A stretch of DNA of 35,947 nucleotides from Planktomarina sp. Its GTDB lineage: Bacteria > Pseudomonadota > Alphaproteobacteria > Rhodobacterales > Rhodobacteraceae. Below the pieces are notes generated by a model that had not been told where the DNA came from, made no database searches, and was given only the letters and a program-made list of their open reading frames with translations. Of the stretch, positions 32,846-35,947 are shown piece after piece. The position numbers and the translations under genes were made by a program. Positions within the stretch are counted from its first letter, which is position 1. The number at the start of each line of letters is the position of its first letter. The stretch spans positions 2,584 through 38,530 of the forward strand of contig JAHDDS010000007.1 in NCBI GenBank assembly GCA_020629235.1, given 5' to 3'.

Positions 32846-34078
32846 TCAACTAAAGCCGTCAAAATCCACACATTCGTCACCTTGGCCCGCTTTCACCCGT
32901 CGCAGGGTGCCTGCATGGGTGGCGGCTTTTTCATCTGCGTCCAGGGTGTGGGTCAGCTGGTGTTCGTTCAGATCCGTGAAATTGGGGGCGTTGTGGCCCG
33001 CATCTGTTGTGGCTTGCACCCGCGTGCCGAAGGTGCGGCGCAAGTCCACATGGTGGGGTTGGCTGTCTGACACGTCGTCGATGGTCAGGTCTGTCACTTC
33101 CAAGTATCCGGCGTTGATGGCCTGGTGAAGAATATCATCGCCCCGTTTGGTATGGCTGATGATGGCGTTTTCGCCGGGGGTTTCGCCTTTGGGCATGCCG
33201 CCAGGCCAGATGTCGCCCGTGGCGATGTCAGCCTGCAGGGCGATGGCGTCCGGGCAAATTTTGCAGCGGAATTGGGTTTTCCATTTGTCGGTCCACAGTT
33301 CGGAATAGGGCCCGTCGACTTCGATGCCGCCGGGCAGAAACCCCACGGTTTTGCCCGGGCAGCCATGGCCGCGCCAACGCATGTCCGTCAGGTCCTTTGC
33401 GCGCACGTTGCGGCGGTGGAAAAAGGCTTCGGTTTCGGACCGGCTGGGGGTGGTGCCGCAGAACATGGCTTGGGTGAATACGATTTGTTCCCGCGCGCGG
33501 GCATCGGTTTTTTGCAAGTTGCGCACGCCAGCGATGTCGCAGGGTTTCAGGGACACCACAAAGCGTTCGCCTGTGTCCAAAGCATCCAGGATTGCGGCCA
33601 ATGGGGCCACCGGGGCATATCGCGATTGGGACCCGGTCAACAGATCTTCTGCGTTGCGGATCATCACAGGATTGGAATGCAGGGCATCGTCCCCGTCGGC
33701 GGCCACCTGCAAAATGAAATCCGCCTGCCCGCTGTCCAAAGCAAAACGGTTCAAGGCTGTCATCACCCCGCCCGCAGACGCGCGGTGGCGCGTGTCCGGG
33801 TCCCTGGACCATCCCATGCATACGGTGCGGACTTCGCCCCAAATGGGATGCATTTGTTTCAGGGGGACGTCCCATGGGCCCGCCACGTTGATGCCTGGGC
33901 AGTGGGTCAGAATTTTGGCTTCGACTTCGGGGGTTAAGGCTTCCACATCGGGCCGGTATTGCCCAGACGTCGTGTACCCCATTTGCGCGGCGCCGTTGGA
34001 AAAGGCCGTGCACAGGCCACAGCTGACACAGTATCCCTGTTCCACGATTTGGCGAACAGATGTGAATCCGTGGGTCAT
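32846..34078 (-). CDS. Coenzyme F420 hydrogenase/dehydrogenase beta-subunit (FrhB) family protein
   Basis: This 410-aa cytosolic iron-sulfur flavoprotein has the FrhB N- and C-terminal domains. An N-terminal cluster site (GYCVSCGLC), a central HGCPGKTVGF and the C-terminal CKICPDAIALQADIATGD are cluster or flavin-binding regions of the family. Members include F420-reducing hydrogenase subunits, the ferredoxin-dependent divinyl-chlorophyllide reductase BciB and 7-hydroxymethyl-chlorophyll reductase. Alphaproteobacteria of this group generally lack F420, so ferredoxin or another donor is more likely. The start overlaps the stop of the upstream secreted hypothetical as ATGA. Function unknown; a pigment role is only a possibility because it is about 29 kb from the bch genes. 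Confidence 0.85.
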   Translation of the reverse strand: MTHGFTSVRQIVEQGYCVSCGLCTAFSNGAAQMGYTTSGQYRPDVEALTPEVEAKILTHCPGINVAGPWDVPLKQMHPIWGEVRTVCMGWSRDPDTRHRASAGGVMTALNRFALDSGQADFILQVAADGDDALHSNPVMIRNAEDLLTGSQSRYAPVAPLAAILDALDTGERFVVSLKPCDIAGVRNLQKTDARAREQIVFTQAMFCGTTPSRSETEAFFHRRNVRAKDLTDMRWRGHGCPGKTVGFLPGGIEVDGPYSELWTDKWKTQFRCKICPDAIALQADIATGDIWPGGMPKGETPGENAIISHTKRGDDILHQAINAGYLEVTDLTIDDVSDSQPHHVDLRRTFGTRVQATTDAGHNAPNFTDLNEHQLTHTLDADEKAATHAGTLRRVKAGQGDECVDFDGFS

Positions 34079-34521
34079 TTAGAAACCTCCACCCCGGCTT
34101 GCCGGGCGCGATAGAACAGTTGAACCAACGCATCGGCCAGGTTGGGATAGGCTTCTGCGGGCTGATCGTATGTCGCAGCCACCATTGCATCGGCCCGGAC
34201 CAATCCGCGGGCATAGGCTTTGGCTTTTAATGGGGCTGCGTCCAAAACCTTGGGCAATTTGGGCCTGTTGTTTGCGTAAAAGGCCCGGATCATTTCATTG
34301 GTGCCTTGCAAGCAGGGGTCGGGCGTTCCGCGCAGTTCGCAAATTTTCAACGGCACGGCAACGCATGATCGGGCCAGGTGGCTGCGGTATGTGGCGGGCA
34401 GGGGGTCGATGGCCATCAAACACGCTGCCAAATTCAGGCGTTCATCCTGCAATGGGGTGTCGATCTGTTGGGCCAAGGCCCATCCCGGCGCGATGGCCAA
34501 CGCAAAGATCAAAGCACGCAT
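34075..34521 (-). CDS. Small secreted protein of unknown function
   Basis: I do not recognise this 148-aa protein. The ATG at 34521 gives a clear signal peptide (MRALIFALAIAPGWALA) followed by Gln-Gln-Ile-Asp. The mature part is mainly helical and has four cysteines (ACLMAID, RSCVAVPLKICELRG and DPCLQG), spaced so that two disulfides are possible. The spacing recalls LprI-type lysozyme-inhibitor domains, but not closely enough to name it. It is coupled to the FrhB-type gene by ATGA. The frame upstream of 34521 is open but lacks a better start. Confidence 0.75.
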   Translation of the reverse strand: MRALIFALAIAPGWALAQQIDTPLQDERLNLAACLMAIDPLPATYRSHLARSCVAVPLKICELRGTPDPCLQGTNEMIRAFYANNRPKLPKVLDAAPLKAKAYARGLVRADAMVAATYDQPAEAYPNLADALVQLFYRARQAGVEVSK

Positions 34522-34595
34522 CGAATTCCCCCGTCTGCCTCGCTGTCCCATCTTGGTGGCAGCAGGGCCTGACAATCAATGCCAAATTCAACGGC

Positions 34596-35576
34596 TTACT
34601 TTTGCATCGCTTTCATTCGGCGGCGCGTGTCTTGGGTTGCGGTGTCTGACCCATCATGGAACGTGCCGAACCACCGATCCCAGGGCATTTCTTGGTTGCC
34701 ATAATTACACTCAAAATACTTATGATGCAGCGTGTGGTAAAACGTGCCCAAGGCCAGGCGGCGTTTGTCTTTGATCAACAAATCTTCGTACCCGGTGTGG
34801 GTCATGGCCGCGCCGGGGCCTTGGTATATCACATGGAAAATCAGGTGAACTGGGTGGCTGGCCACCACCACGTGCACCAACAAAGTGGACAGATACATCA
34901 GGTGTTCGCCCGGGTGCATAGAAAACCCAGACCACGGCCCCAGATCAATATTGCGGTGATGCAGGTGGTGGAAGCGTTTGTAAAAGAACGGCACGTGCAG
35001 CAAACGGTGCACCCAATAAAAATGGAACGCCGACCAGATCGGCAACAACAGCACCCAAGCGACAAACCATATGGGGTTGCTGGTGAAGGTGATGGTGGGG
35101 GCGTATCCGTTGGCCATCAGCCACATCACCACCACTTGGTACGCCGTCAGTTGCGCCACACCGCTGCCCAGTGTCCAAAACATGTTGTCTTTGACCTGGT
35201 TGTCGAAGTCGAACTTGCGGTTGTTTTGGGCCAGCTCGCGCATCGAAAATCGCAGGTCTTTGCCCTGTCCTTTCTTCATATAGAAAAACCAGTGCAGCCC
35301 ACCGGCGATGGTGAAGCACAGCACCATATTCACCACCCAGGTCTGTATCACCCAGCCAAACGCCCAAGTCTGGGCATCCGCAAGACTGGGGTAAACGGTG
35401 TAAAACAATACGACCGCCAGGATCACCATCATCACCCGTTCAGACAGGGTCAGCCAATTTTTCGCAAACCAGTGCGCCAGGAACCGGCCATCAGGGGGCC
35501 ACTGGAAAACGGAAGGATTTTCCAGTGGCAAATCTGGGTGATAATTCCAAAGCGGGGATGCGGGTTTGTCTGCCAT
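34596..35576 (-). CDS. Sterol desaturase/fatty acid hydroxylase family protein
   Basis: This 326-aa membrane di-iron enzyme has about four membrane segments and the histidine clusters of the fatty acid hydroxylase superfamily: HRLLHVPFFYKRFHHLHH, HPGEHLMY further on, and HTLHHKYFECNYG near the C-terminus. These ligate two irons for hydroxylation or desaturation of a lipid. The substrate is unknown; roseobacter members act on lipids or carotenoids. The ATG at 35576 has no strong ribosome site. It follows the EEP-family gene after 36 bases on the same strand and precedes the secreted hypothetical after 74 bases. Confidence 0.92.
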   Translation of the reverse strand: MADKPASPLWNYHPDLPLENPSVFQWPPDGRFLAHWFAKNWLTLSERVMMVILAVVLFYTVYPSLADAQTWAFGWVIQTWVVNMVLCFTIAGGLHWFFYMKKGQGKDLRFSMRELAQNNRKFDFDNQVKDNMFWTLGSGVAQLTAYQVVVMWLMANGYAPTITFTSNPIWFVAWVLLLPIWSAFHFYWVHRLLHVPFFYKRFHHLHHRNIDLGPWSGFSMHPGEHLMYLSTLLVHVVVASHPVHLIFHVIYQGPGAAMTHTGYEDLLIKDKRRLALGTFYHTLHHKYFECNYGNQEMPWDRWFGTFHDGSDTATQDTRRRMKAMQK

Positions 35577-35612
35577 GGCGGAAGTGTAAAATCCTCTTCG
35601 CCCCTTTCCGCT

Positions 35613-35947
35613 TCATTCGCGGCACGTTTCTTCGTTGAAACCGACATGGGCCAGAAGCCCGTGGTGGTCTGATCCCAGCTTTGGGCGCCGCTCCACCGTG
35701 CCGCAGCGGGCCAGCACTTGGTCGATGGACACGGGCACGCGGTTTGGGCCGATGTGATACGTGGTGAAAGCCGGGCGCAAGGCTGTGGTCCGGGTGGCAT
35801 CGCGCACCACGCGTTCCACGCGCGTGCCGGGCTGCATATTGAAATCACCGCCCAGGATCACGGGCCCATCCAAGGCAGCCAGCTTGGGAAGAATGCGGTC
35901 CAGCTGTTGCGATTGCCACTTCGGGAAGGGCCAGAACAAGTGCAGGC
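35613..35947 (-). CDS. Endonuclease/exonuclease/phosphatase family protein, C-terminal part
   Basis: The coding frame runs off the right edge of the window, so only the last 111 or so residues are visible. They contain the typical EEP motifs: a HLFWPFPKWQSQQL segment, the metal-site GDFNMQPG and the catalytic SDHHGLLA, where Asp-His complete the active site. The fold covers nucleases, sphingomyelinases and phosphoinositide phosphatases, and the substrate cannot be told. The apparent start at 35939 is a TTG inside the domain and is not the true start. Confidence 0.85.
   Translation of the reverse strand, partial: LHLFWPFPKWQSQQLDRILPKLAALDGPVILGGDFNMQPGTRVERVVRDATRTTALRPAFTTYHIGPNRVPVSIDQVLARCGTVERRPKLGSDHHGLLAHVGFNEETCRE

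Noticed and set aside
33228-34214. 328-codon frame overlapping the FrhB-type gene in a different frame
   Set aside because: Composition is rich in Arg, Pro and Trp without any domain; the FrhB frame has conserved cysteine motifs.

Overview
The window looks like a chromosomal segment of an alphaproteobacterium of the Rhodobacterales (Roseobacter group) that can perform anoxygenic photosynthesis. The evidence is a bchG / PucC-family (ORF428-type) / bchP / idi operon in the gene order known from Rhodobacter, a PetP/PetR-type regulator pair, a roseobacter-style NavBac sodium channel, fairly high GC and many ATGA/GTGA stop-start overlaps. No phage, IS element or CRISPR array was seen. Nearly all space is coding, and no gene-free gap exceeds about 250 bases.

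Layout: (1) 31-3903, minus strand: the end of a photosynthesis gene cluster, covering bacteriochlorophyll esterification (bchG), a PucC-like MFS protein, phytyl-chain reduction (bchP) and IPP isomerase (idi). A PpsR-like TGT-N12-ACA sequence lies just before bchG. (2) 3952-10194: an unrecognised minus-strand gene, then a divergent three-gene signalling locus. This holds a 1248-aa CheB-CheR-coiled coil-PAS-PAS-histidine kinase, a PAS histidine kinase and a single-domain response regulator. The divergent gap carries a perfect palindrome that also fits a CtrA box. (3) 10207-15496: tRNA-Leu(CAG), an NDUFA9-like protein, uppP, a secreted hypothetical, mtgA, a glutathione transferase and queG. (4) 15570-17568: a DUF4198 protein and a HupE/UreJ-type membrane protein, transcribed divergently from almost the same point. 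(5) 17608-20558: a GNAT acetyltransferase, ilvE, and petP-petR. (6) 20702-24691: a histone-deacetylase-like hydrolase followed by xseB-ispA-dxs. (7) 24695-28450: a CAP-domain protein, an AIG1-like membrane protein, a NavBac channel, a YeeZ-like dehydrogenase and a methyltransferase. (8) 28548-35947, all minus: CaiD-like hydratase, NDP-forming acyl-CoA synthetase, acyl-CoA dehydrogenase, FrhB-family iron-sulfur flavoprotein, a secreted hypothetical, a sterol-desaturase-family enzyme and a truncated EEP phosphatase/nuclease.

Isoprenoid metabolism runs through the window. dxs starts the MEP pathway, idi balances IPP and DMAPP, ispA makes prenyl diphosphate, bchG and bchP attach and reduce the bacteriochlorophyll tail, and uppP recycles the C55 carrier. 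A dispersed repeat (core GAGTATTTTTGAACAAAAGAAG, often preceded by a GC hairpin) occurs five times between genes, mostly just after stop codons. Two copies face each other at 31404-31604.

The best candidates for something undescribed are the CheBR-hybrid kinase / PAS kinase / response regulator locus with its palindromic CtrA-like operator and partner gene of unknown function next to the photosynthesis genes, and the five-copy gene-end repeat. All calls come from reading the sequence and translations; no database search was run.
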